64,000 nucleotides of DNA from Cellvibrionales bacterium (GCA_024639455.1 JAHEIH010000026.1:118987-182986), one strand, 5' to 3'; shown: positions 18,099-27,748, counted from the stretch's first letter. The notes: generated by a model not told the origin, from the sequence alone. Translations and numbers: made by a program.

Positions 18099-19891
18099 AT
18101 GGGAAGCACGTCTATAGGTGCAGTCATACGGCGTTGAGGCGAATCGAATGGGCGCGTACCGTGCCACATATAGGAAGGAAACAGCAACGACATACCTATC
18201 TGGGGACACAGTGCTTGCATTACTTGCTCGCGATCACCCAGTTTCAACGATGTTTCACCAAGGATCACCCAGCCTTGTTGCTTGGTGTCATCTGGATGAC
18301 AAATATCAGGGACGTCCACGTAGCAGGGCCCAGACAACCATCCCTCAGGGTGGACGTGGTTGGTGTGAAAACCATCGCCCTGTAAATTGACAGACCAAGC
18401 CCCAGCAAAACGAAAACTCTGCGCTAGTCGCCGGTAAAATGGGTGTTCATTATCCCCTTTAGGCAACCCCGCTAAAAATGAAGCAATACGCTGTTGCATC
18501 GCACAACGGTAATCTTGAATAACAGCATCTTGCTGAACAAAGAGGTTACCCATGGTTTGCGTTCCACCGGCAACGCTTTGATCAAGTGGCTGGCGTGTTG
18601 CACGATGCAGGCGACTCAAACTAGACGCCAATTGGCTAAAAAAATGCTCGCCGTTGTCGTAATTGCTAGGTACAGGCAGCGGCCGATAATCAATCAAGCG
18701 TTCGTCATAAAGCCAATTGAAGCGGTCATCACCAAGCAAACGCCAACACAAGCCTTTGTAGGCCCATATTTCTTGATTATTAGGTAGCCGTACAGCTATA
18801 TCATCAAGCCTTGCTAGCGCGTCATGGTAGTCTCCACGTTTGATAAAAATACTGGCCAAATCCATTTGCCAACGCGGCCTGTCGCGATCAGCATCTGCCG
18901 CGATGCGAAGATGATGCTCTGCCACATCTAATTGGTCCTGCCGGCTAGTAATAGCCCCCAGCGCATGGTGGTACTCGGCAAGCTTGCCATCCTTTGCCAA
19001 TCCTTCTTCGAGTAAGTGCTTAGCCTCATCTAGTTGATTAGTTTGTATTAATGTTGCGACTTCGTTGAGGCGTACGGAGGGAGTGTATCGGTTAGCTTGG
19101 CGCAGGCGCTGATAGCTCTGTAAAAAATCACTATCTCGCGACTGTTCCCAATAAAGTTGATTGAGCGCTTGGTGTGCCTCTAAATTTTCAGATTGGCTAT
19201 CTAATGCCCGTAACAGATATCGCTCACAATCTGACCAGTTTTCGATATCGTAGTTCAAGCAGCCCATCAGAAAATCATAATTGGGGTCCTGATCAAACAA
19301 CGTAGATTTTTCTGCTAGTTGCTGCAGCGCCTCGAATGATTGCCCCAAATCACGCTGCATTCTGGCACGCTTTAAAAGCACTGAAGTTTCATCACCATAC
19401 TGTGCCAATACCCCATCGACGAGCGTCAAAGCATCGGCGGTTTCGCCCTTAGCATGCTGGATATCCGCACTAAGTATTAGCGCCGCAGGGTCGTTTGCTG
19501 CCTCTAGCAGCACTAACGCTTCGTCATAGCGCTGCAATTTTAAGCCAAGCATCATCGCAAAATTACGCACGGCATCGCCGTGCTGCGGCTTGTCTTTCAA
19601 GGCTTGTTTATAGTGTTGCTCAGCTTCGCTAAAGCGCTCTAACTGGTAAAGCATATTGGCAAAATTACCGCGTGCTATAGCATGCTGGGGCTGCTGCTGT
19701 AGGCAAAATTCAAAGGCTTGTTGCGCTTGAGGGAAATGGCCGGCACCCTTAAGTGCCATGGCTAATATATGCAGTAACTCTGGATGCTTTGGGGAAGCTT
19801 GCAGAGCCGCTTGCGAATGCTGCACAGCTAGATGCCAAGCACCTTGCTGCAAAGCTTGCACAGCGGCATTTGCATGCTGCTGAAGATTCAT
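18095..19891 (-). CDS. TPR-repeat protein with C-terminal 2OG-Fe(II) oxygenase-like domain
   Basis: The product has 598 residues. Residues 1 to about 400 are TPR repeats. The last 110 or so match the putative 2OG-Fe(II) oxygenase family. The motif HTNHVHPEGWLSGPCYVDVP supplies candidate metal-binding histidines, FPSYMWHGTRPF holds the distal His, and an Arg follows for 2-oxoglutarate. It would be an Fe(II)/2-oxoglutarate hydroxylase with an unknown, probably protein or peptide, substrate. No signal peptide is present. Its ATG directly follows the stop of a small lipoprotein gene (TAGATG), and its 3' end overlaps the sulfotransferase gene. The pairing of two TPR-tethered modifying enzymes beside a receptor is notable. 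Confidence 0.85.
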   Translation of the reverse strand: MNLQQHANAAVQALQQGAWHLAVQHSQAALQASPKHPELLHILAMALKGAGHFPQAQQAFEFCLQQQPQHAIARGNFANMLYQLERFSEAEQHYKQALKDKPQHGDAVRNFAMMLGLKLQRYDEALVLLEAANDPAALILSADIQHAKGETADALTLVDGVLAQYGDETSVLLKRARMQRDLGQSFEALQQLAEKSTLFDQDPNYDFLMGCLNYDIENWSDCERYLLRALDSQSENLEAHQALNQLYWEQSRDSDFLQSYQRLRQANRYTPSVRLNEVATLIQTNQLDEAKHLLEEGLAKDGKLAEYHHALGAITSRQDQLDVAEHHLRIAADADRDRPRWQMDLASIFIKRGDYHDALARLDDIAVRLPNNQEIWAYKGLCWRLLGDDRFNWLYDERLIDYRPLPVPSNYDNGEHFFSQLASSLSRLHRATRQPLDQSVAGGTQTMGNLFVQQDAVIQDYRCAMQQRIASFLAGLPKGDNEHPFYRRLAQSFRFAGAWSVNLQGDGFHTNHVHPEGWLSGPCYVDVPDICHPDDTKQQGWVILGETSLKLGDREQVMQALCPQIGMSLLFPSYMWHGTRPFDSPQRRMTAPIDVLPI

Positions 19892-20152
19892 CTAGCCTTG
19901 TGGACCTACGGTAGCTCCACGACGATCCATACCGTCTTTTGCATCTTGCGAGGCCTCACGTATGCGCTCGATTTGTTCGGGAGTATAGCAAATGCGTTCG
20001 CGTATCAACTTACCAGCCACCTGTTCCATGCGGCAGATTTTGCCGTCATCGGCGCCAGATAATTCACGTTCTTTGCGCAACTTAGCTTGGTTTACACAGG
20101 CCATCAGGCTCAAGCAGAGCATGCCAGCCAACATGATTTTAAAAAAATTCAT
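19892..20152 (-). CDS. Small lipoprotein of unknown function
   Basis: The product has 86 residues and a lipoprotein signal peptide with lipobox LMAC (Cys20). The mature part is charged and holds ICRMEQVAGKLIRERICYT, with two spaced cysteines that might form a disulfide. I recognise no function. The ATG at 20152 has AAGGAG 5 bases upstream. A GTG two codons earlier would overlap that ribosome site and is less likely. The stop abuts the TPR/oxygenase start, so the two are translationally linked. The gene lies 72 bases after the alpha/beta hydrolase, in the same direction. Confidence 0.75.
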   Translation of the reverse strand: MNFFKIMLAGMLCLSLMACVNQAKLRKERELSGADDGKICRMEQVAGKLIRERICYTPEQIERIREASQDAKDGMDRRGATVGPQG

Positions 20153-20224
20153 AAGCACTCCTTGTTGAAGTATTGATCATAAGCGATTCATTGATGATGG
20201 CAAAGTCGAGCCTTGCCAATTTCG

Positions 20225-21157
20225 TCATAGAATGTCGTCCAGGCCACTGAAAAGCTGGGTTATATAGGGGGGCGCCTCGTTAACTAATTGATGCCCTGCC
20301 CCCTCAATCATGAGCAGTTGTAGCCTGGAGAATTTCTTTGGGATGTGTTTGATGTTGTAGCGCCAATCTACGGTGTTGTCACCGCTACCCTGCACCATAT
20401 GAATATCAATGTCGCTCATGGCAGCCAGATGAAAATCGGACTCAGCGTTAAACATTGCAGCCAACCAATCTAAATAGAGGTAGCGGCTTTGTAATGGATC
20501 GCTATGGGCTAAGAAGTCGACGAATGCCTGATCGTGGGATGATGCAGAAAATCCGCGTGGGATTCGATTGGTCCACCACCGCAACATGCCGTGAGCAAAA
20601 ATCATAAAGTTCCAGCGCTTAGCTCTAAGCAAGGGTGAGATAAGCACCACACGTTCAAAGTGCGGCTCGCTTGCCATTAGGCAGTGCCGCATGAGCACAC
20701 CACCGCCGGTGCTTTGGCCAAGGGCATGTAGACGATTGCCATACAGAGATGTAAACGCAGCAACCGCGGCGTCTAGTACGGCCACATACGTATCGAAAGT
20801 TTTGATAGATGCACGCCGGCCACTGCTTAAGCCATGTCCTGGCAGGTCAAACATGCAAACTCGCCAATTAGCGGCAAGGGCGTAATCAATAATTTTTTGG
20901 TAAATGCCAGTGTGGTCAAACAAACCGTGCACAATACACAAGGTACCTTTTGGCTCAGAGGGAGACCACGACTGAAGCACTATGCGACGTTGTTCTACTT
21001 CTAATTGGCCTATGCGGTGCTGGTACACTTGCCGGTTTGGCAGCTGATAATGCTGGTAGTAGTCCGCTAGCACACCGAGCGAAGCTATCGCCTCGTCATC
21101 GGTAAAAGCGGGCAGCAAAGCCGCGAGTTCGTGCCAATGAGCTCGCGTCTTTTCCAT
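20225..21157 (-). CDS. Alpha/beta hydrolase, monoacylglycerol lipase-like
   Basis: The product has 310 residues and an alpha/beta-hydrolase fold of the lysophospholipase/monoacylglycerol lipase type. The oxyanion-hole strand reads CIVHGLFDHTG. The nucleophile elbow is GQSTGG, with Ser as nucleophile. A late Asp (near GSGDNTVD) and His (EGAGHQLVNE) complete a plausible triad. The substrate is unknown. There is no signal peptide, so it is probably cytoplasmic. The ATG lies one base after the fba stop, which puts it in the same transcript as the glycolytic genes, although no metabolic link is apparent. Confidence 0.85.
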   Translation of the reverse strand: MEKTRAHWHELAALLPAFTDDEAIASLGVLADYYQHYQLPNRQVYQHRIGQLEVEQRRIVLQSWSPSEPKGTLCIVHGLFDHTGIYQKIIDYALAANWRVCMFDLPGHGLSSGRRASIKTFDTYVAVLDAAVAAFTSLYGNRLHALGQSTGGGVLMRHCLMASEPHFERVVLISPLLRAKRWNFMIFAHGMLRWWTNRIPRGFSASSHDQAFVDFLAHSDPLQSRYLYLDWLAAMFNAESDFHLAAMSDIDIHMVQGSGDNTVDWRYNIKHIPKKFSRLQLLMIEGAGHQLVNEAPPYITQLFSGLDDIL

Positions 21158-21158
21158 G

Positions 21159-22208
21159 CTAAAAAGAACCCTTGCAGTAATTACTCGCCATTTTTTCTAA
21201 ACCCACAGGCGTTATTTTACTGGCGTTGCCCGCCGTACCAAAAGCCTCATAGCGAGCGATACAAATATCGCGCATTGCCTCAATGGTTTTACCGAGATAT
21301 TTACGTGGGTCAAATTCACTGGGATTCTGAGCCATAAAACGGCGGATAGTGCCGGTTGATGCCAAGCGCAGATCGGTATCGATGTTGACCTTGCGAACGC
21401 CGTGCTTGATACCTTCACAAATCTGCTCTACTGGCACACCATAGGTCTCTGGAATACATCCGCCAAACTCGTTAATGATGGCTAACCAATCCTGCGGTAC
21501 CGAACTCGAACCGTGCATCACCAAATGGGTATTGGGAATTTTTGCGTGAATTTCACGAATGCGGTCAATGGCAAGAATATCGCCGGTGGGCGGTCGGGTA
21601 AATTTATAGGCCCCGTGTGAGGTACCACAAGCAATAGCCAGGGCATCCACTCCCGTTTTGGCGACAAAATCCGCCGCTTCGTCAGGGTCTGTAAGCATTT
21701 GATCGTGGCTAAGTTTTCCTGCCGCACCAACGCCGTCTTCTTCGCCGGCTTCGCCAGTCTCAAGCGAACCCAAGCAACCCAATTCACCCTCAACCGATAC
21801 GCCACAGGCGTGCGACATTTCAACGGTGCGGCGCGTCACCTCGACGTTGTACTCGTAGCTTGACGGTGTTTTACCATCCTCCATCAGCGAGCCATCCATC
21901 ATCACCGATGAAAAACCCAGCTGAATCGAACGCTGGCAAACCGCCGGACTAGTACCGTGGTCTTGGTGCATACAGACAGGAATTTCGGGGAATTCTTCAA
22001 TGGCCGCCAAGATCATGTGGCGCAAAAAGGGCGCCCCGGCGTATTTGCGTGCGCCCGCAGACGCTTGCATGATAACGGGGCTATTGGTGGCGCGAGCGGC
22101 CTCCATAATAGCGCGGGTTTGCTCTAGGTTATTGACGTTGAACGCCGGAATCCCATAGCCGTATTCAGCAGCGTGGTCCAATAGCTGCCTAAGGGTAATA
22201 AGTGCCAT
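21159..22208 (-). CDS. fba: Fructose-1,6-bisphosphate aldolase, class II
   Basis: The product has 349 residues. It is a zinc-dependent class II aldolase of the Calvin-cycle subtype, splitting or forming fructose 1,6-bisphosphate in glycolysis and gluconeogenesis. Visible marks are [10 protein letters not shown] near the start, the metal-site segment [10 protein letters not shown], and VMHGSSSVP further on. The start is taken at ATG 22208 (MALITLRQ) because AGAGG lies just upstream; an in-frame start nine codons earlier lacks this. It is the fourth enzyme of the tkt-epd-pgk-fba block. A 160-base spacer separates it from pgk, in contrast to the tight junctions elsewhere in the block. Confidence 0.95.
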   Translation of the reverse strand: MALITLRQLLDHAAEYGYGIPAFNVNNLEQTRAIMEAARATNSPVIMQASAGARKYAGAPFLRHMILAAIEEFPEIPVCMHQDHGTSPAVCQRSIQLGFSSVMMDGSLMEDGKTPSSYEYNVEVTRRTVEMSHACGVSVEGELGCLGSLETGEAGEEDGVGAAGKLSHDQMLTDPDEAADFVAKTGVDALAIACGTSHGAYKFTRPPTGDILAIDRIREIHAKIPNTHLVMHGSSSVPQDWLAIINEFGGCIPETYGVPVEQICEGIKHGVRKVNIDTDLRLASTGTIRRFMAQNPSEFDPRKYLGKTIEAMRDICIARYEAFGTAGNASKITPVGLEKMASNYCKGSF

Positions 22209-22229
22209 AACATCCTCTTTATTACAGCG

Positions 22230-22276
22230 CGACAATGTGCAGTTGTCGTTGAATTCAAAGGCACTGTGCAGGTGCC
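22230..22276 (-). promoter_or_regulatory. Two small hairpins in the fba leader
   Basis: In the pgk-fba spacer, CGACAA/TTGTCG (22230-22248) and GGCAC/GTGCC (22260-22276) can each form a short stem with a 7-base loop. They sit between the nine-codon frame and the fba ribosome site. There is no T-run, so they are not terminators. A role in mRNA processing or control is only a guess. Confidence 0.35.
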
Positions 22277-22300
22277 CACTCTTGAACTAAAGGGGTTGAG

Positions 22301-22330
22301 CTAGTCTTTTTGTTTGAGGATCTCCTTCAT
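22301..22330 (-). CDS. Possible nine-codon leader reading frame before fba
   Basis: The pgk-fba spacer holds an ATG at 22330 with GGAG at 22341-22338, 7 bases away, which is better ribosome-site spacing than many real genes here show. The frame reads MKEILKQKD and stops with TAG. It is too short to judge by composition. Two small hairpins lie between it and fba. It could be a regulatory leader peptide or a chance frame. Confidence 0.3.
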   Translation of the reverse strand: MKEILKQKD

Positions 22331-22368
22331 TTTTGGTCTCCGTGAAAATTAGCGCGGCTATTGTTGTT

Positions 22369-23529
22369 TTATTTAGCTCGCGCTTCCAGCATAGCTACAG
22401 CTGGCAGTGTTTTGCCCTCAACGTACTCGAGGAAGGCGCCGCCACCTGTAGAAATATAGGATACCTGGCCGGCAATGTTAAATTTTTCGATCGCCGCTAA
22501 GGTATCGCCACCACCGGCCAATGAAAAGCCGTTACTGTCGGCAATCGCTTCACTAATGGCACGTGTGCCCGTGCTGAACTGTTCGAACTCAAACACACCG
22601 ACAGGGCCATTCCACAAAATGGTCTTGGCATTTTTTAGAATGTCTGCCATTTCATTAGCTGTGCCGGGGCCGATGTCAAAAATCATCTCATCATCTTTAA
22701 CTTCATCGGCGTACTTGAAAATGGCGGGTTCGTCTTCTGCGAAATTTTTACCCACCACAACATCAACCGGAATGGGAATATTGGTCTTTTCCATCAGCGC
22801 CTTGGCTTGGGGAATCAAATCGGGTTCATACAACGATTTACCCACGGCTAGGCCGCTCGCCGCCATAAAGGTATTGGCGATACCACCACCCACAATTAAT
22901 TGATCGCAGACGTCCGACAGTTTCTCTAGCACGTCCAGTTTGGTCGATACTTTAGAGCCACCAACGATGGCCACGACGGGGCGTTCAGGTTCTGCCAGCG
23001 CTTTCGCTAGGGCATCAAGCTCGCCTGATAACAGCGGACCAGCGCAGGCAACAGGAGCAAACTTAGCCACACCATGGGTCGACGCCTGCGCGCGGTGCGC
23101 TGTACCAAAGGCATCCATAACAAAGATATCGCACAGCGCTGCGTAGGCCTTGGCCAAGTCCTCAGCGTCTTGCTTTTCGCCGACATTGAAACGCACGTTC
23201 TCCAGCATAACGATCTCGCCATCAGCAACATCGACGCCGGCTTGCCAATCTTTCACCACTCGCACTGGCATCCTTATTAAGGTATTTAAGTGAGCAGCCA
23301 CTGGTGCTAAGGAATATTGCGCTTCAAATTCCCCCTCGGTGGGGCGACCCAGGTGCGACATCAAGATCACCTTGGCACCCGCATCTACCGCGGCTTGAAT
23401 TGTGGGTAGTGCGGCACGAATGCGAGCATCGCTGGTAACAACTGCGTTTTTAAGGGGTACATTGAGGTCTTCGCGGATCAATACGCGCTTACCATTTAAA
23501 TCCAAATCAGACATTCTGATCACGGACAT
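22369..23529 (-). CDS. pgk: Phosphoglycerate kinase
   Basis: The product has 386 residues, the normal bacterial length. It interconverts 1,3-bisphosphoglycerate plus ADP with 3-phosphoglycerate plus ATP. The N-terminal substrate domain opens with [12 protein letters not shown], and SHLGRPTEG is near residue 58. The C-terminal nucleotide domain has [18 protein letters not shown] and the Gly-rich [18 protein letters not shown] lies upstream of the ATG. It follows epd by 13 bases and precedes fba by 160. It serves both glycolysis and gluconeogenesis. Confidence 0.97.
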   Translation of the reverse strand: MSVIRMSDLDLNGKRVLIREDLNVPLKNAVVTSDARIRAALPTIQAAVDAGAKVILMSHLGRPTEGEFEAQYSLAPVAAHLNTLIRMPVRVVKDWQAGVDVADGEIVMLENVRFNVGEKQDAEDLAKAYAALCDIFVMDAFGTAHRAQASTHGVAKFAPVACAGPLLSGELDALAKALAEPERPVVAIVGGSKVSTKLDVLEKLSDVCDQLIVGGGIANTFMAASGLAVGKSLYEPDLIPQAKALMEKTNIPIPVDVVVGKNFAEDEPAIFKYADEVKDDEMIFDIGPGTANEMADILKNAKTILWNGPVGVFEFEQFSTGTRAISEAIADSNGFSLAGGGDTLAAIEKFNIAGQVSYISTGGGAFLEYVEGKTLPAVAMLEARAK

Positions 23530-23542
23530 GGAGATCTCCTTT

Positions 23543-24553
23543 TTAGTGGCTCGCCAACCAATGGCTAGCGGTTTGTATCATTCTATTGGCAAAACCCCAC
23601 TCGTTGTCGAACCACACGATCAGCTTAATCAGGCGCCCGTCGGCGACGCGGGTTTGACCGGCATCGACGATGGCGGAATGGCTGTCGTGGATAAAATCGC
23701 ACGAGGCTAAAGGCTCATCAGTATAGCCGAGCACACCACCGTATTGGGCTGTGGCGGCCTTGAGTAATTGGTTCACTTCGCTGGCACAGGTATCACGAGT
23801 GACATCCAGCGCCAAATCCAGCAGCGATACGTTGGTGGTGGGTACGCGTATCGCCTGCGCTTCAAACTTGCCATCAAAGGCAGGTAAAATGCGCGCAATA
23901 CCACGCGCCAACTCGGTGTCGACCGGAATGATCGACTGGCTAGCGGCGCGGGTCTTACGCAAGTCAGTATGGTGGTAGGCGTCGATCACGGGCTGGTCGT
24001 TCATGGCTGAGTGGACGGTAGTAATACAGCCTCGCAAAATACCGAGTTCTCCATCGAGGGCGTGAATGACAGGTAATAAGGCATTAGTGGTACACGAGGC
24101 GTTAGACACAATTTTTAGTTGGCTGTTGAGCACGTCGTGGTTAATACCATAGACCACGGTAGCATCGACATCGGGGTCTGCCGGCTGTGAAAACAGTACC
24201 TTTTTCGCCCCTTGGTTTAAGTGCTTCTGTGCCGTGGCGCGATCACTAAATTGACCGGTACACTCCATCACCAAGTCGATGTCGAGATCTCCCCAGGGTA
24301 AGTCAGCAATGTCCGCATGGTGGAATAGTTTGATGCGTTTATCGCCCACCAGAAGCTCGTCGCCATGGTGCGATACTGACAAAGGCAAACGCCCATGGGT
24401 CGAATCGTACTTCGTGAGGTGGACGATGGTATTGGCATCGCCCAGCTCATTGATTGCCACAATCTCAATGTCGCGAGCACTACTTTCAAGCAGCGCCCGC
24501 AACACGCAGCGACCGATACGGCCGTAGCCATTTATCGCAACGCGATAGGCCAC
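23543..24553 (-). CDS. epd: Erythrose-4-phosphate dehydrogenase (GAPDH family)
   Basis: The product has 336 residues in the GAPDH fold. The NAD motif is INGYGRIGR, and the catalytic Cys lies in SNASCTTN. Features typical of Epd rather than glycolytic GAPDH are [18 protein letters not shown], the arginine-rich [19 protein letters not shown] and the late [12 protein letters not shown]. Epd oxidises erythrose 4-phosphate toward pyridoxal phosphate synthesis. Some homologues also act on glyceraldehyde 3-phosphate, so substrate preference is not certain. The start is GTG, overlapping the tkt stop by one base (TAGTG), which implies translational coupling. The order tkt-epd-pgk-fba is the usual gammaproteobacterial one. 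Confidence 0.9.
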   Translation of the reverse strand: MAYRVAINGYGRIGRCVLRALLESSARDIEIVAINELGDANTIVHLTKYDSTHGRLPLSVSHHGDELLVGDKRIKLFHHADIADLPWGDLDIDLVMECTGQFSDRATAQKHLNQGAKKVLFSQPADPDVDATVVYGINHDVLNSQLKIVSNASCTTNALLPVIHALDGELGILRGCITTVHSAMNDQPVIDAYHHTDLRKTRAASQSIIPVDTELARGIARILPAFDGKFEAQAIRVPTTNVSLLDLALDVTRDTCASEVNQLLKAATAQYGGVLGYTDEPLASCDFIHDSHSAIVDAGQTRVADGRLIKLIVWFDNEWGFANRMIQTASHWLASH

Positions 24554-26550
24554 TAATCGAGCAGCTCACTCGCTACCGCGACCACATTGTCAACGGTGAA
24601 ACCAAACTCTTCAAACAACTGGCCGGCAGGCGCTGATTCACCGAACGTGGTCATACCGATGACACGGCCGTCGAGGCCAACATACTTGTACCAGAAGTTT
24701 TCGTGACCCGCTTCGATGGCGATGCGGCTAGCCACTTCTACTGGCAATACCGCTTGGCGGTACTCAGCGTCTTGTGCATCGAAGACATCCGCCGAAGGCA
24801 TGGACACGACGCGAACCTTGTGGCCCTTTTCGCGCAGCACAGCCGCGGCGTCCATCGCCAAACCAACTTCTGAGCCGGTGGCAATCAAAATCAATTCAGG
24901 TTCGCCATCGCAATCGCTAAGGATGTATGCACCGCGTGAGATATCCGCCACTTGCTGTACCGAGCGCTGCTGGTGGGGCAAGTTTTGGCGTGTGAAGATC
25001 AATGCCGAGGGTCCGTCTTGGCGCTCAATGGCGTACTTCCAAGCTACCGCCGATTCGACCGTGTCACATGGGCGCCAGGTCGACAGGTTAGGCATGCAAC
25101 GCAATGACGCGGTTTGCTCTACAGGTTGGTGGGTAGGGCCGTCTTCGCCCAGACCAATCGAGTCGTGGGTGTAAACGAAGATGTTACGGATTTTCATCAA
25201 CGCCGACATACGCACCGCGTTGCGCGCGTATTCCATAAACATCAAGAACGTTGCGCCGAAGGGCAGCAAACCACCGTGCAGGGCGATGCCATTCATGATG
25301 GCCGACATACCGAATTCACGCACCCCGTAGAAGACGTAGTTGCCATTGGCGTCATCCGCGGTAACCGGCTTGCAGTCTCCCCACATGGTCAGGTTTGAAC
25401 CCGCTAAGTCCGCCGAACCACCAAGGAATTCAGGCAGCAACTTGGCGTAGGCGGTAATGGTATTTTGCGACGCCTTACGGGTAGCGATAACATCCCCTTT
25501 TTCTTGGCAAGCCACCACGTATTCCATCGCCTTGGTTGAGAAATCTTCCGGCAAATCACCCGCCATGCGGCGTTCAAACTCTGCCGCTAACTCTGGGTAG
25601 GCGGCGCGGTAGGCGGCAAAACGTTCGTTCCAGGCTTGCTCTGCCGCTGCACCTTTGGCCTTCGCATCCCAGCCAGCGTAAATGTCAGCCGGTACCTCGA
25701 AGGGCGCGTGGGGCCAACCGATAGTCTCGCGCACTAAGGCGATTTCGTCGTCACCTAAGGGCGCACCGTGACAATCCTCTTTACCCTGCTTATTGGGTGA
25801 ACCCTTACCAATGATGGTCTGACAGCAAATCAAAGTAGGCTTGCCGCTTTCAGCGCGGGCAGCTTCCACCGCGTCGATAATCGCCTCGGCATTGTGGCCG
25901 TCAACTTTAGGAATGACGTGCCAGCCGTAGGCCTCGAAACGGGCTGGGGTATTGTCGGTAAACCAACCCTCAACTTCTCCATCGATAGAAATACCGTTGT
26001 CATCATAGAAAGCGATCAATTTGCCAAGGCCTAGTGTGCCAGCCAGTGAACACGCCTCATGAGAAACGCCTTCCATCAAGCAGCCATCACCAAGGAATAC
26101 ATAGGTGTTGTGGTCAACGATATCGTGGCCGGGACGGTTGAATTGCGCCGCCATAATTTTTTCAGCCAACGCCATCCCCACGCCGTTAGTAATGCCTTGA
26201 CCGAGTGGGCCAGTGGTGGTTTCGACACCGGGCGCATAACCGTATTCGGGATGGCCAGGCGTTTTAGAGTGCAGCTGGCGGAAATTTTTCAGCTCGTTGA
26301 TATCAAGATCGTAACCGGCCAAGTGCAACAGTGAATAAATCAGCATGGATCCGTGCCCGTTAGACAAGACAAAGCGATCGCGATCCGCCCAATTGGGGTT
26401 GCTTGGGTTGTGTACCATGTAGTCGTTCCAAAGCACTTCGGCAATGTCGGCCATTCCCATGGGCGCGCCGGGGTGGCCACTTTTTGCTTTTTGGACGGCG
26501 TCCATGCTCAATGCGCGGATGGCATTGGCTAAATCACTGCGTGCAGGCAT
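24553..26550 (-). CDS. tkt: Transketolase
   Basis: The product has 665 residues, full length. It is a thiamine-diphosphate enzyme of the pentose phosphate pathway. Visible marks are the N-terminal [16 protein letters not shown], the [13 protein letters not shown] thiamine-diphosphate site, the pyrimidine-domain [19 protein letters not shown] and a C-terminal domain with [21 protein letters not shown] lies upstream of the ATG. It is the first gene of the block and divergent from sahR across a 165-base region. Its product erythrose 4-phosphate is the substrate of the next gene, epd. Confidence 0.97.
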   Translation of the reverse strand: MPARSDLANAIRALSMDAVQKAKSGHPGAPMGMADIAEVLWNDYMVHNPSNPNWADRDRFVLSNGHGSMLIYSLLHLAGYDLDINELKNFRQLHSKTPGHPEYGYAPGVETTTGPLGQGITNGVGMALAEKIMAAQFNRPGHDIVDHNTYVFLGDGCLMEGVSHEACSLAGTLGLGKLIAFYDDNGISIDGEVEGWFTDNTPARFEAYGWHVIPKVDGHNAEAIIDAVEAARAESGKPTLICCQTIIGKGSPNKQGKEDCHGAPLGDDEIALVRETIGWPHAPFEVPADIYAGWDAKAKGAAAEQAWNERFAAYRAAYPELAAEFERRMAGDLPEDFSTKAMEYVVACQEKGDVIATRKASQNTITAYAKLLPEFLGGSADLAGSNLTMWGDCKPVTADDANGNYVFYGVREFGMSAIMNGIALHGGLLPFGATFLMFMEYARNAVRMSALMKIRNIFVYTHDSIGLGEDGPTHQPVEQTASLRCMPNLSTWRPCDTVESAVAWKYAIERQDGPSALIFTRQNLPHQQRSVQQVADISRGAYILSDCDGEPELILIATGSEVGLAMDAAAVLREKGHKVRVVSMPSADVFDAQDAEYRQAVLPVEVASRIAIEAGHENFWYKYVGLDGRVIGMTTFGESAPAGQLFEEFGFTVDNVVAVASELLD

Positions 26551-26664
26551 TGATATCTCCTAGGCGAGAGGGGCTAAAATAAGAGATGTATTGTCGCTTA
26601 GTCAGCCATCCTTATCAAATCAAAAGGGATTATAAAGGACATCTTTTAGACGAATATTGCATAC

Positions 26665-26686
26665 TATATTGAAATATTTTGATATA
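26665..26686. promoter_or_regulatory. Candidate SahR operator (22-base near-palindrome)
   Basis: TATATTGAAAT followed by ATTTTGATATA forms an inverted repeat with 9 of 11 positions matching between arms. It overlaps the -35 box of the sahR promoter, so a bound repressor would block RNA polymerase. A SahR site is the natural reading, because the next gene encodes an ArsR/methyltransferase-like fusion and leads the SAM-cycle operon. The same element could also affect the divergent tkt gene. Confidence 0.7.
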
Positions 26687-26707
26687 GGGCGACTTTTGTT
26701 CTATACT
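26679..26707 (+). promoter_or_regulatory. Sigma-70 promoter of the sahR-metK-ahcY-metF operon
   Basis: TTGATA (26679-26684) and TATACT (26702-26707) are separated by exactly 17 bases. The expected start of transcription, about 26713-26716, falls on or just before the sahR ATG at 26716. There is no ribosome site between them. The sahR message is therefore predicted to be leaderless. Confidence 0.75.
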
Positions 26708-26715
26708 CCCGCCCC

Positions 26716-27702
26716 ATGAATGCTGAAACCAGTCCACAACTTGCTGTTGAAACTCTGAGCGTCCTCTGCCATGCCAGTGGTGAATCGCTGCGCCTGCAAA
26801 TTTTACGCGCCCTCAGCAGCGATTCGTTTGGGGTACTTGAGCTGTGCCAGATTTTCGATGCCAAACAACCTAGCTTGAGCCACCACTTGAAGGTATTGGC
26901 CAAGGCAGGCTTGGTCACGACGCGTCGCGAAGGGAACAGTATCTTTTATCGGCGCGCCACCCAGGCCAACCACCCCCTGCTGGTTAATCTACACCGTGCT
27001 CTTTGGCAGGTAGTTGATGCACTGGAGCTTCCCGCGGAATGTGCCGCCCGCCTTGACGATGTCAACCGTGTCCGCGCCGAGCGTTCCGAGCAGTTTTTCA
27101 GAGATTACGCCGGTAAATTCCAAAGCCACCAAGAACAAATCGCCAGCGTTGAGCTCTACACTAACGAAGTGTTGCACGCGATCGATAGCCAATGCCCACG
27201 CCTGCGCTGCGCAGTAGAAATTGGCCCTGGCGAAGGGGCTTTCATCCCATCATTGGCGACACGTTTTACCCGCGTTGTGGCACTCGACAGCTCCGAGACC
27301 ATGCTAACGCTAGCGAAATCCGCACCTGCCAATGCGGCGCTAGACAATGTCGAATGGCTCAAGGGCGACACCCGCACCCTGCGCAACAACGTCGTCGGCG
27401 TAGATTGTCAGGTAATCAACATGGTGTTACACCACGTCGCGTCTCCACAGCAAATTTTTGATGACACCTTCACAACCGCAAGCGAGGGCGGCTTACTGAT
27501 CATTACCGATCTTTGTGAGCACGACCAAACGTGGGCACAGAAGGAGTGCGGCGACCTTTGGCTGGGCCTAAATAGCGACGATATCTTGCAATGGGCCGAC
27601 AATGCTGGCTGGGAGCGTCGCGACAGTTCATATTTTGCACAACGCAATGGCTTCACTATTCAACTACATTGTTTTTATAAGCCAACAACGTCTTTGAAAT
27701 AA
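26716..27702 (+). CDS. sahR: SahR-like repressor of the SAM cycle (ArsR domain plus SAH-binding methyltransferase-like domain)
   Basis: The product has 328 residues. Residues 1 to about 90 are an ArsR-type winged helix ([20 protein letters not shown], then [20 protein letters not shown]). It has one Cys in the helix where metal sensors carry a Cys pair, which argues against metal sensing. Residues of about 150-320 are methyltransferase-like, with motif [11 protein letters not shown]. This architecture and the downstream metK-ahcY-metF match SahR, known in Proteobacteria to repress SAM-cycle genes and to release DNA when S-adenosylhomocysteine binds. No ribosome site precedes the ATG. A C-terminal catalytic activity is possible but not expected. 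Confidence 0.85.
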   Translation: MNAETSPQLAVETLSVLCHASGESLRLQILRALSSDSFGVLELCQIFDAKQPSLSHHLKVLAKAGLVTTRREGNSIFYRRATQANHPLLVNLHRALWQVVDALELPAECAARLDDVNRVRAERSEQFFRDYAGKFQSHQEQIASVELYTNEVLHAIDSQCPRLRCAVEIGPGEGAFIPSLATRFTRVVALDSSETMLTLAKSAPANAALDNVEWLKGDTRTLRNNVVGVDCQVINMVLHHVASPQQIFDDTFTTASEGGLLIITDLCEHDQTWAQKECGDLWLGLNSDDILQWADNAGWERRDSSYFAQRNGFTIQLHCFYKPTTSLK

Positions 27703-27714
27703 ACACGACACAAC

Positions 27715-27735
27715 ACCTGTCACGTACAGGTTTTT
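27715..27735 (+). promoter_or_regulatory. Small hairpin with T-run between sahR and metK
   Basis: ACCTGT-CACGT-ACAGGT is followed by T residues, the last T of the stem running into the tract. A six-base-pair stem is weak for a terminator. It could act as a partial attenuator that lowers metK expression relative to sahR, or have no role. Confidence 0.35.
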
Positions 27736-27748
27736 GAGGATCTTATAC

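Noticed and set aside
23543-24553. Calling this gene the glycolytic gapA
   Set aside because: The [25 protein letters not shown] and [12 protein letters not shown] segments follow Epd, and the tkt-epd-pgk-fba order agrees, though some activity on glyceraldehyde 3-phosphate cannot be ruled out.
26716-27702. Calling the ArsR-family protein a metal or arsenic sensor
   Set aside because: The paired metal-binding cysteines of the recognition helix are absent. The fused methyltransferase-like domain and downstream SAM-cycle genes point to SahR.
27703-27748. A possible SAM or SAH riboswitch before metK
   Set aside because: The spacer is only 46 bases with one six-pair stem, too small and without the conserved core of any SAM or SAH aptamer I know. 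Control by the SahR-like protein explains the operon.
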